Source of the DNA: Bacteroidia bacterium
Lineage (GTDB): Bacteria; Bacteroidota; Bacteroidia; NS11-12g; UBA955
Length of the DNA stretch: 15,962 nucleotides
Direction of reading: 5' to 3'
Assembly (NCBI GenBank): GCA_020848595.1
Contig: JADLHV010000138.1
Span: 1-15,962 of the forward strand
Part shown: positions 8,204 through 13,998 of the stretch, one piece after another
Position numbering within the stretch: the first letter of the stretch is position 1
Layout: each line of letters begins with the position of its first letter
Made by a program: the position numbers and the translations under genes
Notes under the pieces: generated by a model
Seen by the model: the letters and a program-made list of their open reading frames with translations, nothing else
The model's database searches: none
What the model was told of the DNA's origin: nothing

Positions 8204-8266
8204 TTAGTTTCTCACTTAATTAAGTGTTCAAAATTTCAATTAATCAATCTTTGATTTTTAAACCGT

Positions 8267-8298
8267 ATTAGAATTTCTAATCGAGCACTATTTTTTTT
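8267..8298 (+). terminator. Weak candidate terminator after the dapB operon
   Basis: ATTAGAA at 8267-8273 and TTCTAAT at 8275-8281 form a short AT-rich inverted repeat, followed after 9 bases by eight T residues (8291-8298). A second small hairpin, AATCAA/TTGATT at 8242-8256 followed by TTTTA, and the palindrome CACTTAATTAAGTG at 8213-8226 lie just upstream. None is strong alone, but together they fit transcription ending between the DUF58 gene and fhs. Confidence 0.35.
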
Positions 8299-8314
8299 CT
8301 ATTAAAAAATACCT

Positions 8315-8322
8315 TAGGTTTG
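8315..8322 (+). promoter_or_regulatory. Promoter -7 element of fhs
   Basis: TAGGTTTG is an exact match to TAnnTTTG and lies 25 bp before the fhs start codon. The -33 position falls in a run of T residues (8291-8298) with no clean TTTG. Its presence suggests fhs starts a new transcription unit. Confidence 0.55.
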
Positions 8323-8347
8323 AATAGAAACAATTAACAATTACCTT

Positions 8348-10015
8348 ATGTCTGATATTTCAATTGCTCAATCTGTTAAAATGCAGCCAATTCAAGAAAT
8401 TGCCGCTAAAATTAATGTACCTGAAGAATTACTCGAATACTATGGACGGTATAAAGCTAAATTGCCTTTAAGTTTAATTAATGCCGAAAAAGTTGCAACA
8501 TCTAAACTGATTCTTGTTTCGGCCATAACCCCAACTCCAGCAGGCGAAGGAAAGACTACTGTGTCTATTGGTCTAAATGAAGGGTTAAATAAAATCGGTA
8601 AAAAATCTATTGTCGTTTTACGAGAGCCTTCTTTAGGTCCAGTTTTTGGAATTAAAGGTGGAGCTGCAGGTGGTGGATACTCGCAAGTAGTGCCAATGGA
8701 AGATATTAATTTGCATTTTACCGGCGATTTTAGTGCTATCGAAAAAGCTAATAATTTTTTAGCCGCAATTATTGATAATATCATTAGAAATGCTAAACAT
8801 CCAATAAAGATCGACCCACGTTCTGTAATTTGGAAACGCGTCATTGATATGAATGATAGAAGTTTGCGTGAAATAATTATCGGAATCGGCGGAAAAGCAA
8901 ATGGTGTAATGCGCTCTGATGGTTTTAATATTACTGCTGCTTCCGAAATTATGGCTATTCTCTGTATGTCTCAAAGTCTATCAGATTTAAAGGAAAAAAT
9001 CGGTAATATTTTGATTGGATTCACTTACGAGAATCAACCCGTCTTTGCACGCGATTTAAAAGTGCAAGAAGCGATGGCTATTTTATTAAAAGATGCTATG
9101 AAACCTAATCTTGTTCAAACTTTAGAAGGCAATGCCGCCATATTACACGGTGGTCCTTTCGCTAATATTGCACAAGGTACCAATACGATAGTGGCGACAA
9201 AAATGGGTCTATCGCTGGGTGATTATGTAGTAACAGAGGCTGGATTTGGCGCAGATTTGGGCGCCGAAAAGTTTATGGATATTAAATGTGGTTATGCAAA
9301 CCTTAAACCACACGCAATTGTATTAGTAGCTACTATTAGAGCTTTAAGACATCATGGTGGTGCTCCGGCTGATGAACTCAATACACCAGATGTAATTCGT
9401 GTGAAAGCTGGTTTTGCTAATCTCGAAAAACATATCGAAAACTCTAGAAGTTTCGGACTTTCACCTATAATTGCTATTAATCATTTTGTAACCGATACCG
9501 ATGAAGAAATAGAATTGCTTAAAAAACTTTGTCAAGGTATTGGTGTTCAAGCTGTTTTAAGTAAAGGCTGGGCGCTTGGTGGTAACGGTACTACCGAATT
9601 AGCTCAAGCGGTAGTCGATTTAATAGATTCAAATACCAATCAATTCAAACCGCTTTATGACTGGAACAGTCCAGTAAAAGATAAAATTAAAACAATTGCT
9701 CAAACGATTTATGGCGCAGATGATGTTGAATATACTGCCACTGCTAATGCCGATTTAAAAAGAATTGAACGCATAGGATTAGGGCATTTGCCAATCTGTA
9801 TGGCTAAAACACAAAAATCTTTTAGCGATAATGAAAAGCTAATCGGACGTCCTAAGAATTTTAATATTACAGTTAGAGAATTTGAAATAGCAGCTGGTGC
9901 TGGATTTATTATTCCAATTTTAGGTAGTATGATGAGGATGCCAGGACTGCCGGATGTGCCAGCATCTGAAGGTATGCATATCAGTGATGATGGTGTTATT
10001 GATGGCTTATCTTGA
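8348..10015 (+). CDS. fhs: Formate--tetrahydrofolate ligase
   Basis: Cytosolic enzyme of one-carbon metabolism that uses ATP to couple formate to tetrahydrofolate, giving 10-formyl-THF for purine synthesis and initiator tRNA formylation. The ATP-binding loop TPTPAGEGKTT is at 61-71. A typical REPSLGPVFGIKGGAAGGG segment follows, and family blocks such as HFTGDF, NHFVTDT and the C-terminal PGLPDVPAS are all present. Length (555) is normal for the bacterial monofunctional enzyme, and no fused FolD domain is seen. The start is preceded at 25 bp by a -7 element. The downstream neighbour ybaB is 48 bp away with its own promoter-like sequence. No folD or other folate gene lies nearby, so it appears to be a stand-alone unit here. 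Confidence 0.97.
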   Translation: MSDISIAQSVKMQPIQEIAAKINVPEELLEYYGRYKAKLPLSLINAEKVATSKLILVSAITPTPAGEGKTTVSIGLNEGLNKIGKKSIVVLREPSLGPVFGIKGGAAGGGYSQVVPMEDINLHFTGDFSAIEKANNFLAAIIDNIIRNAKHPIKIDPRSVIWKRVIDMNDRSLREIIIGIGGKANGVMRSDGFNITAASEIMAILCMSQSLSDLKEKIGNILIGFTYENQPVFARDLKVQEAMAILLKDAMKPNLVQTLEGNAAILHGGPFANIAQGTNTIVATKMGLSLGDYVVTEAGFGADLGAEKFMDIKCGYANLKPHAIVLVATIRALRHHGGAPADELNTPDVIRVKAGFANLEKHIENSRSFGLSPIIAINHFVTDTDEEIELLKKLCQGIGVQAVLSKGWALGGNGTTELAQAVVDLIDSNTNQFKPLYDWNSPVKDKIKTIAQTIYGADDVEYTATANADLKRIERIGLGHLPICMAKTQKSFSDNEKLIGRPKNFNITVREFEIAAGAGFIIPILGSMMRMPGLPDVPASEGMHISDDGVIDGLS

Positions 10016-10029
10016 TTTGAATCCATAAC

Positions 10030-10059
10030 TTGTACTTTATGCCTTTTTACTTAATTTTG
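10030..10059 (+). promoter_or_regulatory. Promoter of ybaB with both elements
   Basis: TTG at 10030-10032 and TAATTTTG at 10052-10059 (exact TAnnTTTG) are separated by 19 bp, the best-formed Bacteroidota-type promoter in the window. The -7 element ends only 4 bp before the ATG at 10064, so the transcript would begin at or next to the start codon. Confidence 0.6.
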
Positions 10060-10063
10060 AAAA

Positions 10064-10363
10064 ATGTTTGGAAATATATCTCAGCTCCTCGAAATGAAAA
10101 AGAAGGCAGAGGAATTGCGCAAAACCCTCGATTCTATAAATGTCACTGAAACAACAAAAGGTATCACGGTGGATTGTAATGCTAATCGTAAAATTTTAGC
10201 CATTCATATTGATGGAAGTCTTTTAAATGATAAAACTTTACTCGAAGATACGATGACTGAAGCTATCAATAACGCACTAGCAGCGGCCGAAAAAGCAGCT
10301 TTAGGTGATGTGGCATCTCTTGCTGGTGGTATGCCTGGTTTGAGTAATTTATTCAGTAAATAG
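10064..10363 (+). CDS. YbaB/EbfC family nucleoid-associated protein
   Basis: Small dimeric DNA-binding protein of the YbaB/EbfC family, thought to coat or bridge nucleoid DNA. In many bacteria it is encoded next to dnaX and recR; neither is present here. The 99-residue sequence has the family layout: a start reading MFGNISQLLEMKKKAEEL with a charged N-terminal helix, a central beta region, then an Ala-rich helix (about 65-85) and a short Gly/Pro-containing tail (MPGLSNLFSK). The start at 10064 fits the usual MFG opening of the family, so the very short distance to the upstream -7 element suggests a leaderless or nearly leaderless mRNA. It is not known from sequence whether this one regulates specific genes. 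Confidence 0.9.
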   Translation: MFGNISQLLEMKKKAEELRKTLDSINVTETTKGITVDCNANRKILAIHIDGSLLNDKTLLEDTMTEAINNALAAAEKAALGDVASLAGGMPGLSNLFSK

Positions 10364-10418
10364 AGTTTATCTATATTATTATATATTACATCAATTATAT
10401 TTATAACTATTAAAATGT

Positions 10419-10426
10419 TAATTTTG
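10419..10426 (+). promoter_or_regulatory. -7 element that decides the start of the thioredoxin lipoprotein
   Basis: TAATTTTG matches TAnnTTTG exactly and is followed by CACAAG and then the ATG at 10433. It overlaps the codons that would follow an upstream in-frame ATG at 10415, so that ATG would not be in the transcript. No clear -33 motif is visible in the AT-rich stretch before it. Confidence 0.55.
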
Positions 10427-10432
10427 CACAAG

Positions 10433-11131
10433 ATGAATAACAAGTTGCTAATCTTTTTTTTAATGCTCGTTGCGGCTTGCAATAGTGTCTCTAAGTCTAA
10501 AGTAAATTCGAAAGATTTGTCTAAATTGCTTTCGGAACCTAATGTTCAAATTCTCGATGTACGAACTGCCGATGAGTTTAAACAAGGACATATTGATAAG
10601 AGTATTAATATAGACATTAATCATCCTAAATTTGATTCATTGATATCTGTTTTATATAGTTCATTGCCTGTTTATATTGTAGCTAATTCGACTGAGAATG
10701 GTGAACAAGGTGTAACAAGAATGAATATTTTGGGTTTCAGACAAGCTTCCTATTTAGATGGTGCTATCAAGTCATGGACAGATAATGGATTTGAATTGGT
10801 TCAGGATAAACCTAAAGTGGTTTATGAAAGTGATACCATTCCTTTTTTAGAAGCTAGAAAAGGCAGTAAATTGGTCATGGTCGATTTTAATGCAACTTGG
10901 TGCAAGCCTTGTAAAATGCTTGAGCCAGCAGTAACGAAAGTTCATGATGAATTGGCTAAGGATGTAATAGTCTATAGTATTGATACGGATGTTAATCCTG
11001 ATTTAGCACGTGAATATCAAGCTAATTCTATCCCACTTTTGGTGTTTATAAAAAATGGGGTAGAGGTGCATCGTTCGGTTGGATTGATATCTGAACCTGA
11101 ACTGTTTGCTTTAGTTGAAAAATATAAATAA
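10433..11131 (+). CDS. Lipoprotein with a degenerate rhodanese domain fused to thioredoxin
   Basis: A predicted envelope thiol protein of 232 residues. The ATG at 10433 is chosen because it gives a clean lipoprotein signal (MNNKLL, a hydrophobic core, lipobox V13-A14-A15-C16) and because a -7 element covers the upstream ATG at 10415. A rhodanese-like domain follows at about 24-118, with ILDVRTADEF and a GHI segment. Its active-site loop reads YIVANSTENGEQG: the position normally held by the catalytic Cys is Ala84, so sulfur transfer is unlikely. The C-terminal thioredoxin domain (about 120-232) has WCKPC with Cys157 and Cys160 and the cis-Pro at 201, so it should be redox active. Asn17-Ser18 after the lipidated Cys and the absence of an acidic surface-export signal suggest a periplasm-facing lipoprotein (inference). 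A small thioredoxin gene follows 6 bp downstream. Its substrate is unknown. Confidence 0.85.
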   Translation: MNNKLLIFFLMLVAACNSVSKSKVNSKDLSKLLSEPNVQILDVRTADEFKQGHIDKSINIDINHPKFDSLISVLYSSLPVYIVANSTENGEQGVTRMNILGFRQASYLDGAIKSWTDNGFELVQDKPKVVYESDTIPFLEARKGSKLVMVDFNATWCKPCKMLEPAVTKVHDELAKDVIVYSIDTDVNPDLAREYQANSIPLLVFIKNGVEVHRSVGLISEPELFALVEKYK

Positions 11132-11137
11132 TAAATA

Positions 11138-11446
11138 ATGGCTGTAAATATTTCTGACGATTCTAAATTTCAAAACGATATACAACATCCTAAGGTAGTA
11201 GTAAAATATTACGCCGACTGGTGTGGTAGCTGCAAATTATTTGCTCCTAAATTTAGAAGACTAAGCGACGATGAACGTTTTAAGGATATTGTGTTTTTAG
11301 ATGTTAATGCCGAGCACAATCCGGAAGCCCGGAAATTAGCTCAAGTAACTACTTTACCTTATTTTGGATTATTCGAAAATGGTCAGTTTAAAGAGGGTAT
11401 GAGTACTTCCAAAGAAGATATGTTCGTAGAATTCTTGTCAAAATAA
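11138..11446 (+). CDS. Small thioredoxin family protein
   Basis: A 102-residue single-domain thioredoxin fold protein with no signal peptide, so probably cytosolic. The redox motif is WCGSC (Cys29, Cys32) instead of the classical WCGPC. The cis-proline is Pro74 in TTLPYF and there is a charged KFRRLSDDERF helix. Length is normal for a thioredoxin, but the CGSC motif and the divergent C-terminus set it apart from a housekeeping TrxA, so the partner reductase and substrate cannot be named. It begins 6 bp after the rhodanese-thioredoxin lipoprotein gene, and its stop codon overlaps the next gene's start by one base (TAATG). Together the three look co-transcribed and probably act in one thiol or peroxide pathway. 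Confidence 0.88.
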   Translation: MAVNISDDSKFQNDIQHPKVVVKYYADWCGSCKLFAPKFRRLSDDERFKDIVFLDVNAEHNPEARKLAQVTTLPYFGLFENGQFKEGMSTSKEDMFVEFLSK

Positions 11447-11688
11447 TGAATGTTCAAATTATAAAAAAAATTGTTGAAGCCTATTCAGTTGAGCAATTAA
11501 AACAAGCTGAATCCGATTTGCTCAATGAAATTCCATTGCAGATAGAGGTTGAAGGGGTTGATGAAGGTGAACAGCTGACGCATATTTTGGCCGCTATTTT
11601 TTGTAAAGAAGAAATGGCTTCTACTGGTGTAAACATTAACTTGGCTATTAGAGCCTATAGTCAAAGAGTTAGAAATAGCATTAATTAA
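11446..11688 (+). CDS. Small acidic protein, possibly DUF6952
   Basis: An 80-residue protein with no signal peptide, membrane segment or cofactor motif. It is acidic and probably all-helical, with a conserved-looking centre EVEGVDEGEQLTHILAAI and a C-terminal RVRNSIN. Its length, the GEQLTHILAAI segment and its place right behind a small thioredoxin resemble what I remember of the Bacteroidota family DUF6952, often found after a peroxiredoxin-thioredoxin pair. The family call is tentative. The ATG shares one base with the thioredoxin stop codon (TAATG), which argues for translational coupling and for the gene being real. Two cysteines are absent from any CxxC pattern (only Cys53 is present), so it is not itself a thioredoxin. 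Function unknown. Confidence 0.75.
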   Translation: MNVQIIKKIVEAYSVEQLKQAESDLLNEIPLQIEVEGVDEGEQLTHILAAIFCKEEMASTGVNINLAIRAYSQRVRNSIN

Positions 11689-11732
11689 CCTTATCTTATC
11701 TATTGTAGTTAAAGCTTAAACAAGATATAATA

Positions 11733-11757
11733 AGCTCTATGTTTTATCTTTAGAGCT
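11733..11757. terminator. Hairpin between convergent genes
   Basis: AGCTCTA at 11733-11739 pairs with TAGAGCT at 11751-11757 around an 11-base loop. It sits in the 98-bp gap between the rightward thioredoxin cassette and the leftward guanylyltransferase gene, where a shared terminator is expected. Neither side carries a strong T-run, so activity is uncertain. Confidence 0.45.
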
Positions 11758-11786
11758 CTAAAAATTAAAGTAAAATTAAGGTCTAT

Positions 11787-12878
11787 CTAAGAAAATTTAC
11801 CTTTGTATTTCTCCTTAATATCCGATGTAATTTCTTTAACTTCTTGTTCTTTGCTCAAGTGAGAAATAAATAAGATATCAGGTGTGTCAACAATAATAGC
11901 ATCATCAAAACCTTCAACCACAACCAGTTTGTTTTGGTCATCTTCAAAGATTAAACTGTTTTTGGTATCGTAAAGCACAACATTATTGCCGTGAATTAGG
12001 TTATTGTTTTCATCTTTATCACGCAAAACAAATAGAGATTTCCATGTGCCTAAATCACTCCAACCAAAATCTACGGGCATAATACCAGCGATCTTAGTCT
12101 TCTCCATGATAGCATAGTCGATAGAAATACTTTTACAAAGAGGATATTGTTTATTTATAAATGCTTGTTCATCGGCCGTATTGTACTTTTTCATTCCTTT
12201 TTTGAATAATTCGTACATATCGTGTTGATGTTCTTCAAATTCTGTTAAAATATCGGAAGCTTTCCACACAAAAATTCCGCTATTCCACGAGAAATCTCCG
12301 CTTTCAATAAAGGTTTGTGCAATTTCTAAAGTTGGTTTTTCGGTAAAAGTTTTCACTTTATAGAAACCACTTTCAATTTCCTTTTCATGCTGTTGTACAT
12401 AGCCATATCCAGTATCTGGGCGATTAGGTTTAATGCCTAATGTCAATAGCATTTTGTTTTGAGCAGTAAAATTTAAAGCACTCGTCATGCACTCAATGAA
12501 GTTCATCTCATCAGTAATTAAATGATCTGAAGGCGCAAAGATGAGATTAGCTTCAGGGTTTTTAGAAAATATCTTAAAACTTGAATAAGCTACACATGGC
12601 GCAGTATTCATAGAGGCAGGTTCATCAATGATATTGGCTTCTGGCAGTTCAGGTAATTGATCATGCACTAGCAAAGTGTAGCTGGCATTGGTAATAATAT
12701 AGATATTTTCAACTTCAATGAACTTTGCAAATCGGTCGAATGTAAGACGTAAAAGCGATTTTCCAACACCTAAAATGTCGTGAAATTGTTTTGGATAGCT
12801 TCTTTTACTCAATGGCCAAAATCTGCTGCCAATGCCGCCAGCCATTATTACTACGTAATTATTTTTATTCTTATTCAT
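11787..12878 (-). CDS. manC: Mannose-1-phosphate guanylyltransferase
   Basis: Cytosolic nucleotidyltransferase that joins GTP and mannose-1-phosphate to GDP-mannose, the donor for mannose, fucose and related sugars in surface polysaccharides. The pyrophosphorylase signature at the N-terminus is complete: MAGGIGSRFWPLSKRSYPKQF (12-32 region, with Gly14, Gly15, Gly17, Arg19 and Lys30). Family blocks NRPDTGYGYV, FTEKP, WNSGIFVW and the DFGWSDLGTW segment follow. At 363 residues it has only the transferase part and a short C-terminal extension, and lacks the phosphomannose isomerase domain of long ManC/AlgA proteins. It starts 3 bp after the kdsD stop codon and must be co-transcribed with it. Both supply sugar precursors for the cell envelope. 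A different NTP/sugar specificity is possible but less likely. Confidence 0.92.
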   Translation of the reverse strand: MNKNKNNYVVIMAGGIGSRFWPLSKRSYPKQFHDILGVGKSLLRLTFDRFAKFIEVENIYIITNASYTLLVHDQLPELPEANIIDEPASMNTAPCVAYSSFKIFSKNPEANLIFAPSDHLITDEMNFIECMTSALNFTAQNKMLLTLGIKPNRPDTGYGYVQQHEKEIESGFYKVKTFTEKPTLEIAQTFIESGDFSWNSGIFVWKASDILTEFEEHQHDMYELFKKGMKKYNTADEQAFINKQYPLCKSISIDYAIMEKTKIAGIMPVDFGWSDLGTWKSLFVLRDKDENNNLIHGNNVVLYDTKNSLIFEDDQNKLVVVEGFDDAIIVDTPDILFISHLSKEQEVKEITSDIKEKYKGKFS

Positions 12879-12881
12879 TTG

Positions 12882-13853
12882 TTATAGCAAACCTTCTTTG
12901 TTTAAATCGTGTATATGTATCATGCCAATATATTCGCCATTTTCTAAAACAGCGAGTTGACTTATTTTTTCTTCTCTCATTCTAACGGCCGCATTTGCTG
13001 CTAACTCGTTGGCGTCTATAGATTTTGGATGTGGATTAAGGATGTCTAAAGCTTTAATTCCACTCAAATCACTTGTCTTTTCAATCATACGACGGATATC
13101 TCCATCTGTAATAATACCAGCAAGTTTACCTTGGTCGATTACCATAGTAGCACCTAAACGTTTTTTAGAAATTTCAATAATCACATTTTGAATACTGTCT
13201 TGACTGTTAACGAGAGGTTTCATATTACCAAGAGCAATGTCTTTACAGGTTAAATAAAGCCTTTTGCCTAAAGCACCTCCAGGATGGTACTTTGAAAAAT
13301 CGGATGAACTGAAATTCTTGCATTTTAGCAAAGCAACAGCCAAAGCATCACCCATAAGTAATTGTGCCGTTGTGCTAGTAGTGGGGGCTAAATTATTTGG
13401 ACAAGCTTCTTTTTCTACGGTTGTATTAAGTATATAGTCGGCAGATAAAGCTAAATTCGAATCTATATTACCTACTATTGCCACTAATGGATTCCCAAAT
13501 TGTTTTAATAATGGAGCGAGTGCTTTAATTTCTGGCGTATTGCCGCTTTTTGAGATCGCGATTACGATATCGTCGGTTTGAATAATGCCGAGGTCGCCGT
13601 GAATAGCATCTGCAGCATGCATAAAAATTGAAGGAGTACCAGTCGAATTCATGGTAGCAACTATTTTCTGAGCAATAATAGCACTTTTTCCAATACCAGT
13701 AATCACCACACGACCTTTAGATTCAAGTATTTTAATCACAACATGTGCAAAATCCTCATCTAACTGAGACGTTAAAGCAGATAAGCTATCAAGCTCATCT
13801 TGAATACAAGATTTGCCATATTGCAGTATGTCGGAGTAATTTTCTCTTCCCAT
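12882..13853 (-). CDS. kdsD: D-arabinose-5-phosphate isomerase, KpsF/GutQ family
   Basis: Cytosolic isomerase interconverting ribulose-5-phosphate and arabinose-5-phosphate, the first committed step to KDO for lipopolysaccharide. With the ATG at 13853 the protein has 323 residues, in line with the family's 320-330. A longer reading would use a TTG at 13880, but that codon lies inside a likely -7 element, so the ATG is preferred. The SIS domain (about 40-175) has GIGKS at 53-57, SKSGNT at 101-106 and HAADAIHGDLG; the family segment HPGGALGK is at 190-197. Two CBS domains follow (about 205-262 and 268-320), which may sense nucleotides. Divergent from recQ and 3 bp upstream of the guanylyltransferase gene. 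The gene could equally be called kpsF; the sequence does not tell which pathway copy it is. Confidence 0.94.
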   Translation of the reverse strand: MGRENYSDILQYGKSCIQDELDSLSALTSQLDEDFAHVVIKILESKGRVVITGIGKSAIIAQKIVATMNSTGTPSIFMHAADAIHGDLGIIQTDDIVIAISKSGNTPEIKALAPLLKQFGNPLVAIVGNIDSNLALSADYILNTTVEKEACPNNLAPTTSTTAQLLMGDALAVALLKCKNFSSSDFSKYHPGGALGKRLYLTCKDIALGNMKPLVNSQDSIQNVIIEISKKRLGATMVIDQGKLAGIITDGDIRRMIEKTSDLSGIKALDILNPHPKSIDANELAANAAVRMREEKISQLAVLENGEYIGMIHIHDLNKEGLL

Positions 13854-13877
13854 GCCTTGATTTTGCGAAAAGTTTTG

Positions 13878-13885
13878 CAAATTAA
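13878..13885 (-). promoter_or_regulatory. Candidate -7 element of kdsD
   Basis: Read leftward the sequence is TTAATTTG, one mismatch from TAnnTTTG, and it is 24 bp before the ATG at 13853. The alternative TTG start codon (13880-13878) is the last three bases of this element, so both cannot be right. Confidence 0.4.
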
Positions 13886-13921
13886 AGCCAAATTTCCATA
13901 AGAAAAATTTTTTTAAATTGA

Positions 13922-13954
13922 TTTGGTAATATGGTTAAAACAGTATTAATTTAG
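13922..13954 (+). promoter_or_regulatory. Candidate recQ promoter
   Basis: TTTG at 13922-13925 and TAATTTAG at 13947-13954 are 21 bp apart. The latter differs from TAnnTTTG at one position. The start codon of recQ is 44 bp downstream. The 145-bp gap between the kdsD ATG and recQ must serve both divergent genes. Confidence 0.4.
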
Positions 13955-13998
13955 TATTCTCAATTTAACACAACGAGTAATAAGTAAACACAAGAGGT

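Noticed and set aside
8440..8974. Leftward frames of 134 and 71 codons opposite fhs
   Set aside because: Both are antisense to conserved fhs coding sequence including the ATP-binding loop, and show no independent features.
10415..10432. Upstream in-frame ATG for the rhodanese-thioredoxin lipoprotein
   Set aside because: A -7 element overlaps these codons, and starting at 10433 gives a standard lipoprotein signal peptide.
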